A stretch of 56,810 nt of DNA from the NCBI GenBank assembly GCA_013791765.1, contig VMTC01000133.1, positions 1-56,810 of the forward strand. Direction: 5' to 3'. A program made the translations under genes and the position numbers. This document shows positions 44,896 to 53,010 of this stretch, piece after piece. The notes beneath the pieces are model-generated. The model searched no databases. It was not told where the DNA came from and was given only the letters and a program-made list of their open reading frames with translations. Every line of letters begins with the position of its first letter. Within the stretch, counting starts at the first letter, position 1. Source of the DNA: Rhodoferax sp. Its GTDB lineage: Bacteria; Pseudomonadota; Gammaproteobacteria; Burkholderiales; Burkholderiaceae_C.

Positions 44896-46077
44896 TTAAC
44901 CGGCCGCTGCCACCAAATTTGCTGCGACCAGCGGATTCATTACTTCGACCCCCTCCTTCATAGGGTAGGAGCTATCCACTGGAGCCACCAATAGCTTTCT
45001 GGTTGCGCCCACGTCATTGGCTGCAAGGTAGTAGCCCTTGGACACAGTGGGTGCGCAAGAGCGTTTGATTTCGATGACCCATGTCTGTCCATTTCGGAAG
45101 TTCAACACCAAGTCAGCCTCCGCTCCGTGGCTGGTGCGATAGAAACTGGCTTGTGCCTGCGGTGCGGCTGCAATTAGCTGCTCAATCACGAACCCCTCCC
45201 AACTGGCGCCGGCGACCGGATGACTCAGTACCGAATCAAAATTATGAAGTCCTAGCAAAGCGTGAACAATGCCGCTGTCACGCACATATACCTTTGGCGA
45301 GCGCACCAATCGCTTTCCAACATTGCCACTCCAAGCCGGAAGGCGTCGCACCAGCATCAGGTCACAAAGCAAATCGATATACCGGCTCACAGTCTGTCCG
45401 TTGACGGCAAGTGATGCAGCAAGTTTTGATTGATCCAATAGCTCACCCTGGTTGTGCGCAAGCATCGTCCAGAGGCGACGTAAAGTTGTAGTCGGAATGC
45501 GTGGCCCCAAAGCAGGAATGTCTTTGTCCAAATAGGTAGCAATAAACATGTCGCGCCATGTCAAGCTGGCGGCGTCATCCGTGGCCATCCATGACAGAGG
45601 AAATCCACCCCTAATCCACAGTGACTGCATTTCAGACGCGCTTGCGCTGATGGAGAACACCTCCCTTGCTTGAAAGGGTGATAACTCGAATTGAGCGACC
45701 CGGCCGGCCAGGCTTTCTGTACTTTGCTGCAGCAGCACCCCCGATGCCGAACCCAGCAATAGATATTGGCCGGCGGGCTCGCCATCGCGCCGGCGTCGAT
45801 CAATGATGCCCCGCAATACCGCAAACAACTCCGGAATGCGTTGCACTTCGTCCAGTATCACCAACTGTTGGCGGTGTGCCAGGAAGAAGGTTTCGGGATC
45901 GTCGAGTTGCCTCTGTGCGGAGGGAAGTTCAAGATCAAGGTAGTACGCACTTCCACGGCGTTTTTGCTCCGCGATAGCCAAAGTCGTCTTTCCTGCTTGC
46001 CTTGGACCAAGAAGGACGACAGCGGGAAATTGGTTCAATAGACCCTGGAGAATGGGCTCAGCTAAGCGGGAATACAT
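44896..46077 (-). CDS. AAA_14/DUF4143 ATPase
   Basis: A 393-residue ATPase. Walker A is LLGPRQAGKTTLA (residues 22-34) and Walker B is QLVILDEVQ; sensor-like LLLGSASG follows. The C-terminal DUF4143 part includes KVYVRDSGIVHALLGL and a PD-(D/E)xK-like segment (AEADLVLNFRNGQTWVIEIKR). Such proteins are common in mobile or accessory DNA and their role is unproven; a link with toxin or defence functions has been suggested for some. It stands alone, is bounded by 24-bp direct repeats, and is probably horizontally acquired. Confidence 0.88.
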   Translation of the reverse strand: MYSRLAEPILQGLLNQFPAVVLLGPRQAGKTTLAIAEQKRRGSAYYLDLELPSAQRQLDDPETFFLAHRQQLVILDEVQRIPELFAVLRGIIDRRRRDGEPAGQYLLLGSASGVLLQQSTESLAGRVAQFELSPFQAREVFSISASASEMQSLWIRGGFPLSWMATDDAASLTWRDMFIATYLDKDIPALGPRIPTTTLRRLWTMLAHNQGELLDQSKLAASLAVNGQTVSRYIDLLCDLMLVRRLPAWSGNVGKRLVRSPKVYVRDSGIVHALLGLHNFDSVLSHPVAGASWEGFVIEQLIAAAPQAQASFYRTSHGAEADLVLNFRNGQTWVIEIKRSCAPTVSKGYYLAANDVGATRKLLVAPVDSSYPMKEGVEVMNPLVAANLVAAAG

Positions 46078-46296
46078 CCGTGTATTTTACACATCAATAA
46101 TTAAAATTGCACGGTTGCTAGTCGTCTTCTGTGCAATTTTTGACGATTTTGATTTCAACACTGGGAGATCGGACCAAATATCTTCACATTGATGTCATTG
46201 CTGTCTGCATTGCTGTTTACGCTTTGGTGCTGGCGGCCAGTTGGTTACCGGGGACGACACCCAAGGGATTCGGAAATTGTAAAAGTACCGTTTCAT

Positions 46297-46369
46297 CGTC
46301 ATTGCGAACGCAGTGAAGCAATCCATAAATTCCGTCTGCATAGACTGCCGCGCTTCGCTCGCAGTGACG
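46297..46369. repeat. CGTCATTGCGA-type palindromic repeat
   Basis: The left part TCGTCATTGCGAACGCAGTG and the right part CGCTTCGCTCGCAGTGACGA form an imperfect inverted repeat. The sequence CGTCATTGCGA...GAAGCAATCC is a well-known palindromic repeat found in many proteobacteria. Confidence 0.7.
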
Positions 46370-46391
46370 AACTTCTGGTTCAAAGAAATTA

Positions 46392-46415
46392 ATTGGAATC
46401 TGACCCCAATTAACC
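46392..46415. repeat. 24-bp direct repeat, right copy
   Basis: Identical to 44866-44889. It lies between the CGTCATTGCGA palindrome and the 3' flank of the group II intron. Confidence 0.85.
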
Positions 46416-46468
46416 GAGAAGATTAGTGTACCCGTGTGGCAAGAATGAGGAAGCAAGGACCCATCGGC

Positions 46469-48312
46469 ATAGGGGGCAGCCATTCTAGGCTGCGCCCCTG
46501 CCACACCACCCGGCATGCGGGTCCGCACCGGGCGGTTCGAGAAGTTGAGGTCATGAGAGGCGGGGCAATCCGAGTCGATCGAAATATGCAATGGTCAGCA
46601 CGCTATTGAGCAGCATGGCACTGTTGTGCCACCAGCGATGGGAATTGGCCGCCACCTGTCTGGCCACCTCAAAACTGGCACCCATGGCGCGCACTTCCCG
46701 AAACATGGTCTTGACATGTCTCCAATGCTTGAGTTGCAGGGCTCTGAGCCTGTGACGCAACCATTCGTCCAGCGTTCGCCAGACTCCTGGCGTTTGCGCC
46801 AGACCAAAATAAGCCTTCCAACCCAACATATAGGGCCGCAGTCGCTGCACCACTTCACCCATGCTGCGTCCACCCGAGCGCCGCGTCAGTTGCCTGACGC
46901 GCTGCTTGAACGTAGCCATCGGCTTGGCTGCCACCTTGAACTTGACCTCTGCACCCTTGGCCGCCCATAAGCTGTAGCCCAGAAACTTGCGCCCGAAGAC
47001 GCTGGCCACTGCGCTTTTGGCTTGATTGACCTGCAGGTGCAGTTTTGCATACATCCCCTCCAGCAAGGCCATCATCCGCTCCCCCGCACGTCGGCTGTGA
47101 ACGTAGACGTTACAGTCATCGGCATACCGTGCGAAGCTGTGACCGCGCCGCTCCAATTCCTTGTCCACTTCGTCGAGGAAGACGTTGGCCAGCAGCGGGC
47201 TCAGTGGCCCGCCTTGCGGCGTGCCCTTGTCGCGCTGTAGCACCACGCCGCCCGCCATGATGCCGCTGTTCAGGTACGCCCGAATCAGCCGGATAACTCC
47301 AGCATCGTCTATGCGTCTGCGTAGGCGGTCAATCAGGATGTCGTGGTTGACCCGGTCGAAGAATTTCTCCAGGTCAACATCGACCACGACTCTTTTGCCG
47401 GACTGTACGTACGCTTTTGCGGCCTTCACCGCTTGGTGCGCACTTCGTGCGGGTCGAAAGCCGTAGCTGTGCTCGCTGAATGTGGGGTCCAAAATTGGCT
47501 GCAGCACTTGCAGCAGTGCTTGCTGGATCAGTCGATCCGCAACCGTCGGGATGCCCAACTCGCGCTGGCCCCCATCTGGTTTGGGGATCGTTACCCGGCG
47601 TACCGCACTGGGCCGGTACGTCCCCTGCAGCAGTTGGCTGCGAAGTTCGGGCCAGTTCGTGCGAATCATCTGGGCGGTTTGCTCGATGTCGAGCCCATCA
47701 ACCCCGGGCGCACCCTTGTTGGCCTTGACCCGCTTTCACGCTGCTTGCAGGTTCTCTCTCGTCAGGGCTGCGCCGAGCAGTCCTGACCCTGTATTGGCCT
47801 TGTCACATCGCGGGCCGCAGGCTTCGTCGCTGGTGGGAGCACGCGCAGCTTCACCGCACGCTACTGCCACCCGCCCCGCTTGCACGGGCATCTGACGCAT
47901 TGCCTTTGACATGGGCTCAATGACTCCTTCTCGTTTGGCCCTTCGCTGCAGACTTCTGGCCTTGAGGGCCCCATCTGCAGCTACTACGGCCTCTGCTGAC
48001 TTCTCGCTCCAGGTTGCCCTGTCGCCCTTTCAGGCGTGAGGCGAGATCTCCCCAGGTAAGAACGCTCTCCTTCATTGCACAACCGCCGGATTTACGCCAC
48101 TTCGCCTTGATCACGAGAGCTTCGCGGTTTCTCGCCCGCTCGCCCTGCTTGGCAGCGCCTTCTATCCGGTTCTTGTTCATCGGCTCACAATTTATGCTCC
48201 ACGCTTCCTCCCCACACTCGGTCACCCTCATGCAGTTGCGCTTCACTTCGTTCGTTGTGATCAACTTACGACGGGACTTGCACCCGTAGGAGTGCGCCCA
48301 TGCTGGGCGCAC
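46469..48312 (-). mobile_element. Group II intron, class C-like
   Basis: The minus-strand 5' end begins GTGCGCCCAGCATGGGCGCA at 48312 and continues to ACGGGTGCAAGTCCCGT, a standard group II domain I start. After the maturase frame, a domain V-like hairpin (about 46500-46540: CGAACCGCCCGG...CCGGGTGG) and a domain VI stem lead to CCCTAT at about 46469. The 5' end lies 11 nt past a porin terminator hairpin with a T-run, the usual target of class C introns. Exact 3' end is estimated. About 400 nt of ribozyme precede the maturase gene. Confidence 0.8.
46551..47912 (-). pseudogene. ltrA: Group II intron reverse transcriptase/maturase with in-frame UGA
   Basis: The main open part (from the ATG at 47669) encodes 372 residues. 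The RT domain includes IPKPDGGQRELGIPTVADRLIQQALLQVL, YGFRPARSAHQA, TPQGGPLSPLLANVFLDEVD and the catalytic FARYADD. A maturase X domain follows. No HNH endonuclease is present, as in class C introns. Upstream, the frame extends to the ATG at 47912 but is broken by TGA at 47738-47736, where other maturases usually have Trp (LQAA*KRVKANKGAPGVDG). The N-terminal 58 residues are therefore separated unless the stop is read through. Probably inactive. Confidence 0.85.
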
Positions 48313-48323
48313 ACGAAAAAAAA

Positions 48324-48347
48324 CCCCGCTGCGTTGCCACAGCGGGG
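48324..48347 (-). terminator. Hairpin terminator, OMP-type copy 3 (porin)
   Basis: CCCCGCTG/CAGCGGGG stem with T-runs on both sides, so it can work in both directions. It ends the porin transcript and lies 11 nt before the group II intron 5' end. It is identical to copy 1. Confidence 0.88.
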
Positions 48348-48388
48348 TTTTTGGTTTTAACCTTTAACTGGCTTGCGCCAGCGCTGGA

Positions 48389-49375
48389 TTAGAACGAGTG
48401 GGTCATTGCCACGAGGTATTGATCACCGCTCAGGCCATTGCCTTCGTCAGCTGTGTGGCGGCCATAGCCAGCCGTGAGGGCAGTGCGCTTGCTCAGGTTG
48501 TAGTTCGCGCCCAATTCGGTCACCTTGAAATCGCCACGCTTGGCGAAGTTGACACCGAGGGTAACGGGGCCCAGAGGAGCCGACACGCCTAAAGAATACG
48601 CGTTTGAGCGGTCAGTAGCGGTTTCCGTGAAGCCAGGAACAACAACGGCTGTTTTGCCGACGTTTTTACCGTCGAAGCCAACACCAATCTTGGCCACGCC
48701 GAAGTCATAGGTAGCAAACGCTTCCAGACGATTGCTGCGGGTCGCTTCAGTAGCACCAGCGTCCAGAAAGGCCAAAGCACCCGAGTAGTCGTACATCTTG
48801 TATGCCAGACCAGCAGCGATGGGGCCCTTGGCATAGCCAGCACCCAAAACCACAACTTTGGCAGCAGGTGTAGTGGCGCCGTCGGCAGCGGCTTCAACAT
48901 ACTGGGCATAACCCGTGAAGTCACCCACGGCCATGCCGTAGGTCAAAGCATCAACTGCAGAGCGGGTGATGACATTGGTCGTATCGTAAATGCCTTGATC
49001 GAGATTGACCGGACCAACCATACCCCTGGTCAGCAGATTGCCGCTGCGGGTATTGTCAAAGCGCACTTGGCCAAAACCACCGGTCAGGCTGATGCTGGTG
49101 TTGCGACGCAGCAGAGCTTGAGCGAAATTCTGGGTAGACGACGAGCCGTAAGAGTCGAATTGCATGTTGACAGCAGCTTTCAAGCCACTGCCGAGGTCTT
49201 CAGTCACGCCAACTTTCAGGGTTGCAGCGGTCAAGGCAATACCTTTGTTTTTAACACCGTTAATTTCAGTGCTCAAATAACCAGCGCCATAGTTACCACT
49301 AAGGGTCACAGCGGATTGTGCCGATGCGGCACCAACAACAGCCAGGGCAGCGAGGGCTACGAGGGATTTTTTCAT
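48389..49375 (-). CDS. Gram-negative general porin
   Basis: A 328-residue outer-membrane porin of the betaproteobacterial OmpC-like group. It starts with a signal peptide (KKSLVALAALAVVGAASAQS), then SAVTLSGNYGAGYLS, the strand-turn-strand barrel pattern, GFGQVRFDNTRSG (loop-3/constriction region) and a terminal MTHSF with C-terminal Phe. It forms trimeric diffusion pores. A strong ribosome-binding site (GGAGTAATTTGAAATG) precedes the start. It is monocistronic and ends in terminator copy 3. Confidence 0.93.
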   Translation of the reverse strand: MKKSLVALAALAVVGAASAQSAVTLSGNYGAGYLSTEINGVKNKGIALTAATLKVGVTEDLGSGLKAAVNMQFDSYGSSSTQNFAQALLRRNTSISLTGGFGQVRFDNTRSGNLLTRGMVGPVNLDQGIYDTTNVITRSAVDALTYGMAVGDFTGYAQYVEAAADGATTPAAKVVVLGAGYAKGPIAAGLAYKMYDYSGALAFLDAGATEATRSNRLEAFATYDFGVAKIGVGFDGKNVGKTAVVVPGFTETATDRSNAYSLGVSAPLGPVTLGVNFAKRGDFKVTELGANYNLSKRTALTAGYGRHTADEGNGLSGDQYLVAMTHSF

Positions 49376-49634
49376 TTCAAATTACTCCAAGGTTAAACAG
49401 AGGGCGCCGGATTGAATGATCTCAGAACCCCGGGCCAACCTCCTTGTTCAGGAAGTTGGGTCTATTGAACCAGAGGCCGCAGGGCTTAGCAAAGAAAAGG
49501 GCGCAAATAGCGGGTAAAGAAGGCGTTTTTGTTGCAAGCGTGCAACAGCTGACGCGTGTGGTTGGCCGCTCACCGGGGAATGGGCGCGCCCATCCACCCG
49601 AACGGGGTCTACAGCATCGTGAATTCAGCGGCCA
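49376..49634. promoter_or_regulatory. Porin upstream region
   Basis: A 259-nt spacer upstream of the porin gene, which must contain its promoter and leader. I see the GGAG ribosome-binding site close to the ATG but no confident -35/-10 pair. No other gene is supportable. Confidence 0.35.
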
Positions 49635-50105
49635 TCACAAATGATGGACGCATCGCTGGCGACGCGTGGCGATGTGCAAGCTCTTGAGAAGTTGGTCCAT
49701 ACTGATATCGAGTGACTTGAGCGCAAGATGCTTGAACACGATGGACAGCACCAGTCCAAGAACAAGAGCGTCAGCGCCGCAGCAGGAACTCAACGAACAG
49801 GGGGTCATCAATCGTTGATCAGATGCTTCACCCATGGTTTGAACTTCGTCCAGCGTCAACAGAATTTGCCTCTTGTGCTGCTTTGCGAGCCGGGTCACCA
49901 GTGCATCCAGCCGCAGCGCCGCAGATGCCGGTAACGCTCGGCGTTGCAGTTCATCGCCAAGATCAAAGCTCACACCAAGAACTCCAACCTTCTTCACAGG
50001 GGTCTTGGCCACCTTCCCAGCGTGGCTGGTTGGCACTGTCAAGTCGTCCCACGCTTCTTCAAGAGCGTGATTGATGGCATCCAACGGAGCCGCTTTGGGC
50101 GAGCC
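49635..50105 (-). pseudogene. AAA ATPase fragment
   Basis: Read on minus, about 155 residues resemble the middle of an AAA ATPase. DELQRRALPASAALRLDALVTRLAKQHKRQILLTLDEVQTMGEASDQ holds a Walker B-like LLTLDEVQ. The P-loop part that should precede it is missing, there is no normal start codon (TTG only), and after DEVQTMGEASDQ the sequence loses resemblance and ends in a His/Arg-rich tail, suggesting a frameshift. A remnant rather than an active gene. Confidence 0.55.
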
Positions 50106-50253
50106 CTGGGACGCCGGAGCTCGATGTCATCAAATGTTGCCATAGGTTCATCGTCGTTGATTGACGTAAAAATCACAATTGCTGAATTAATAACAATGAA
50201 CAGCAATCAGCTCCCAAAGGGTCTGCCGCCAAATTGAACAGCCATCCATCCCA

Positions 50254-51303
50254 TCACTTGAGTTCGTACCAAACACCACGCCCGCTACCCTGCTGATTCA
50301 AATGACCTTGCTCGACCAGGTTGCGAAAATGAAGCTTGAGCGTGTTTCGGCTGACACCCGTCAGTTTGATGACCTCGCCAATCGTGACGCGCCCGTGCTC
50401 CCGGCTAAATTCGACGATCTGCAGTGACAGCTCGGGCAAGGCAGCTAGCACTATCTTCTCGCGCTCGACCTTCTTTTCCAGTCGCCTGGCCTGTTCGGCC
50501 AGCGACCGCAGGAAGAAAACCAGCCACGGCTTCCAGTTGGGCGCATTCGTCCGAATCGACCCTTGCGTCTGCCGCAAAGCAAGGTAGTAGGCCTCTTTGT
50601 TGAGTTCGATTACGCTTTCCAGTGAGCTGTATGGCACGTAGGCGTAGCCTGACTGGATGAGCAACAAAGTGGTCAAAACACGACTGAGGCGGCCGTTGCC
50701 ATCCTGGAATGGGTGGATCTCCAGGAACACCACCACGAAGATGGCAATGATCAAAAGCGTGTGCAATTGCGCCTTGTCGCGCTCCGCGTTCACCCAAGTC
50801 ACAAGTTCAGCCATCAGGCGCGGCGTGTCGAACGGGCTTGCCGTCTCGAACACGATCCCGATCTGCACACCGTTTTCATCGAAAGCGGCCACGCTGTTCG
50901 AGTTGGTCTTGTACTGTCCACGGTGCCGCGAGTCTTTCTGACTGTGACGCAGCAGGACCTGGTGCAGTTGCTTGACATGATTCTCGTTGAACGGTATGTC
51001 CCGCCAGGAGCCCAACACCAAGTCCATCAGTTCGGCGTAGCCAGCCACCTCCTGCTCATCACGGGTCTCGAAAGACGGGATGGCCAGGTTGGAAAGCAGC
51101 TTCTCCACTTCCCTGTCGGACAGCTTGCTGCCCTCGATGCGGGTGGACGACCCGATGCTCTCGATGGTGGCCACCCTGCGCAAGGCAGATAAACGATCAG
51201 GCGCAAGCGTGCCCAAGGCGCGCCAAGCGCCTTTGAACTCATCAATCCGAGCGATAAGGCTCAAAATTTCAGGGGTGATGTAGAGGGTGTCAGAGCGCAG
51301 CAT
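50254..51303 (-). CDS. Fic-domain protein (class II, with inhibitory helix)
   Basis: A 349-residue Fic protein. The catalytic motif HPFQDGNGRLSR is intact, with the catalytic His after FLEI. An N-terminal auto-inhibitory motif of the [S/T]xxxE[G/N] form is visible in SSTRIEGSKL. The C-terminal region (TIGEVIKLTGVSRNTLKLHFRNLVEQGHL) is a winged-helix DNA-binding domain common in this group. Such proteins transfer AMP to target proteins; the target here is unknown. The ATG at 51303 lacks a ribosome-binding site, and an overlapping out-of-frame 23-codon open frame with a GAGGA site starts just upstream, which could serve as a leader. Confidence 0.88.
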   Translation of the reverse strand: MLRSDTLYITPEILSLIARIDEFKGAWRALGTLAPDRLSALRRVATIESIGSSTRIEGSKLSDREVEKLLSNLAIPSFETRDEQEVAGYAELMDLVLGSWRDIPFNENHVKQLHQVLLRHSQKDSRHRGQYKTNSNSVAAFDENGVQIGIVFETASPFDTPRLMAELVTWVNAERDKAQLHTLLIIAIFVVVFLEIHPFQDGNGRLSRVLTTLLLIQSGYAYVPYSSLESVIELNKEAYYLALRQTQGSIRTNAPNWKPWLVFFLRSLAEQARRLEKKVEREKIVLAALPELSLQIVEFSREHGRVTIGEVIKLTGVSRNTLKLHFRNLVEQGHLNQQGSGRGVWYELK

Positions 51304-51370
51304 AAACCAATAATACACCCAATAACACCCATTCCTCAAGGTAATAAGCCCACCGGGGCCTCACGGAAAA

Positions 51371-51623
51371 GGGGCGTCAATGGGTGTTTTATCGGTCGCG
51401 TCTTGATCTATCTTTGCGATCCTGGCACGTTTTTGACGCGGTGGCCCGTTTGCGCCCCATCCGCAATGAAGCCGAGTACGAGCGGACGTTGTCCATGATG
51501 AATGCTCTGCTGGATGTCGTTGGAGACGACGAATATCTCGATCTGGCCAGTTTGCTGGGGTTTGAGCTGGGCCAGTGCGACCAGATGACGAAATCCGTCT
51601 AGAAAAATACCGGTTGACGCCCC
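51371..51623. mobile_element. Element with 20-bp inverted ends around an antitoxin fragment
   Basis: GGGGCGTCAATGGGTGTTTT (51371-51390) and the reverse complement of 51604-51623 (GGGGCGTCAACCGGTATTTT) agree at 17 of 20 positions. The 253-bp interval carries a HigA-like fragment. It resembles a miniature element that captured part of a gene, or a gene fragment left between repeats. Confidence 0.5.
51441..51602 (+). pseudogene. Truncated HigA-like antitoxin fragment
   Basis: The frame reads VARLRPIRNEAEYERTLSMMNALLDVVGDDEYLDLASLL and then stops after a non-conserved tail. RPIRNEAEYERTLSMMNALLD matches the N-terminal helix of HigA-type antitoxins, which normally continue into a helix-turn-helix domain. 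That domain and any HigB toxin gene are missing. Confidence 0.6.
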
Positions 51624-51675
51624 GCATGCTGATGCATACCATGAGGCATATCATTCAATAAAAGGATATCTCAGA

Positions 51676-51927
51676 ATGCATCAAACTGCAAAAATATTTG
51701 CCACAGGCCGTAGCCAGGCGGTGCGCTTGCCGTTGGAGTTCCGCTTTGACGTAGCAGAAGTCTTCATCCGCCACGACCCCGCCACAGGCGATGTGGTGCT
51801 GTCGCGCAAGCCTACCGATTGGCAAGGCTTGCTCGACGTGGTGGCTCAAAACAAGGAGTACGACCTGGCTTTTGAGCGCCGCCAGACCTGCTCGCGGCGC
51901 GACCCCTTTGAGGGCTACCAGGAATGA
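51676..51927 (+). CDS. vapB: VapB-type antitoxin (AbrB fold)
   Basis: An 83-residue antitoxin. The N-terminal swapped-hairpin AbrB domain reads TAKIFATGRSQAVRLPLEFRFDVAEVFIRHDPATGDVVL; the C-terminal toxin-binding part ends RRDPFEGYQE. It is expected to bind its own promoter and neutralise the adjacent VapC. The ATG follows an AAAGGATATCT ribosome-binding region. It overlaps vapC by 4 nt (ATGA). Confidence 0.9.
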   Translation: MHQTAKIFATGRSQAVRLPLEFRFDVAEVFIRHDPATGDVVLSRKPTDWQGLLDVVAQNKEYDLAFERRQTCSRRDPFEGYQE

Positions 51928-52328
51928 GCCAACGCTACTTGCTTGACACCAATGTGGTCAGCCACATCATGCAGGGGCGCGATGCCGAATTGCTGGCGCG
52001 CTTGACAAAGCTGTCCGTGGGGCAGGTCGTGATGTCCAGCGTGACCCTTGCAGAGCTGGAATACGGCTTGCACCGCAAAGGGCAACCCGTTCGCTTGAAA
52101 AATGCGCTGACCCAGGTGCTGCTGCGCATGGACGTGCTGCCATGGGATGAGCAGGTGGCCACTTGCTATGGCGAGTTTTGCAGCACGCTGGAAGCCCAGG
52201 GCATCAACTTCAGCGACTTTGACATGATGATTGCCGCCCATGCAGTGGCCGTGAACGCGACCCTGGTCAGCCGTGACAGGGCATTTGCACAGGTGCATGA
52301 GCAACGCTTCAGGCTGGAGATTTGGTAG
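51924..52328 (+). CDS. vapC: VapC-type PIN toxin
   Basis: A 134-residue PIN-domain endoribonuclease. Acidic residues in YLLDTNVVSHIMQG (D), TLAELEYGL (E) and FSDFDMMIAAHA (D) form the active site; NATLVSRDRAF carries the final conserved Asp. It is coupled to vapB by an ATGA overlap. It is a second, unrelated VapC to the one at 40679 and belongs to the VapC group common on plasmids and genomic islands. Confidence 0.93.
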   Translation: MSQRYLLDTNVVSHIMQGRDAELLARLTKLSVGQVVMSSVTLAELEYGLHRKGQPVRLKNALTQVLLRMDVLPWDEQVATCYGEFCSTLEAQGINFSDFDMMIAAHAVAVNATLVSRDRAFAQVHEQRFRLEIW

Positions 52329-52384
52329 CCACGTTGCCACGTGCACAGCATTGTTCGTGAGCCTAGTGACAAAAGGGGCCAGGC

Positions 52385-52618
52385 TTGGATTTACCCGAAT
52401 TGGCCTGGACCCTTGATACCCACGTTCTGGTCTATGCAACCGAAGCCGAGGCGCCAGCAGAAAAGCAGCGCATTACAAAGCAATTGCTGACGCGTCTGGT
52501 CTCGGCCCCACAGGCTTGTCTGGTCGGGCAGGTTGTTGGTGAATTCTTGAGCGTTGGTCTGCGGAAAAAGGCCATGAGCCATGCGCAGGCCTTCATAAAA
52601 GGGAACGCTACGCTTTAA
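52385..52618 (+). pseudogene. Truncated PIN-domain toxin
   Basis: A frame of 77 codons beginning at a TTG contains AWTLDTHVLVYATEAEAPAEKQR and LVGQVVGEFLSVGLRKKAMSHAQAF, the N-terminal half of a PIN domain with the first Asp and the Glu. It breaks off before the second pair of acidic residues (tail FIKGNATL then stop). A remnant; no antitoxin partner of its own is seen. Confidence 0.6.
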
Positions 52619-52659
52619 CCCGTCATGGTCTGCGGCGCCCAGGATGCTATTCTTCGCGC

Positions 52660-53010
52660 ATGAAACTCATCACCAAATGGCTGCTCAGTGCCGCCGCCCT
52701 GCTCGCGGTGGCCTATCTTTACAGCGGCGTGTCCGTCGCCAGCTTTGGCGCGGCTTTGATTGCCGCGTTCGTGATTGGCCTCTTTAACATGCTGCTGCGC
52801 CCGCTGCTGGTGCTGCTGACGCTGCCGGTGACGGTGGTCACGCTCGGGCTGTTCTTGTTTGTCATCAACGCGTTGATGTTCTGGTCAGCCGCCGGGGTGC
52901 TGAGCGGCTTTCATGTGAACGGCTTTGGCGCGGCGCTGCTGGGCTCGCTGATCTACTCGGTGTTTGGCATCGTGATCGACTCAGCGGTCGAGCGTCTGTT
53001 CTTTAAGTAG
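52660..53010 (+). CDS. Holin superfamily IV-like membrane protein
   Basis: A 116-residue protein with four hydrophobic helices (KWLLSAAALLAVAYLY; AALIAAFVIGLFNMLL; VVTLGLFLFVINALMFWSAA; AALLGSLIYSVFGIVIDSA) and the conserved NMLLRPLLVLLTLPVTVVTLGLF block of the 'phage holin family' (PF04020). Despite the name it is a normal chromosomal inner-membrane protein in most proteobacteria, with unknown role. It overlaps the M48 protease gene tail-to-tail by 30 nt. Confidence 0.85.
   Translation: MKLITKWLLSAAALLAVAYLYSGVSVASFGAALIAAFVIGLFNMLLRPLLVLLTLPVTVVTLGLFLFVINALMFWSAAGVLSGFHVNGFGAALLGSLIYSVFGIVIDSAVERLFFK

Larger units (their letters stand above)
46078..46468. other. Gene-free stretch with repeats
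   Basis: Between the ATPase gene and the group II intron I see no convincing gene; the short open frames here have no family-like features and overlap repeats. The stretch contains a CGTCATTGCGA-type palindrome (46297-46369) and the right 24-bp direct repeat (46392-46415). Confidence 0.5.

Noticed and set aside
46131-46392. Small open frames (61 and 67 codons) right of the ATPase gene
   Set aside because: They overlap the CGTCATTGCGA palindrome, which often yields spurious frames, and show no recognisable domain.
47917-48312. 131-codon open frame on minus upstream of the maturase
   Set aside because: It lies in the structured ribozyme part of the group II intron, starting exactly at the intron 5' end.
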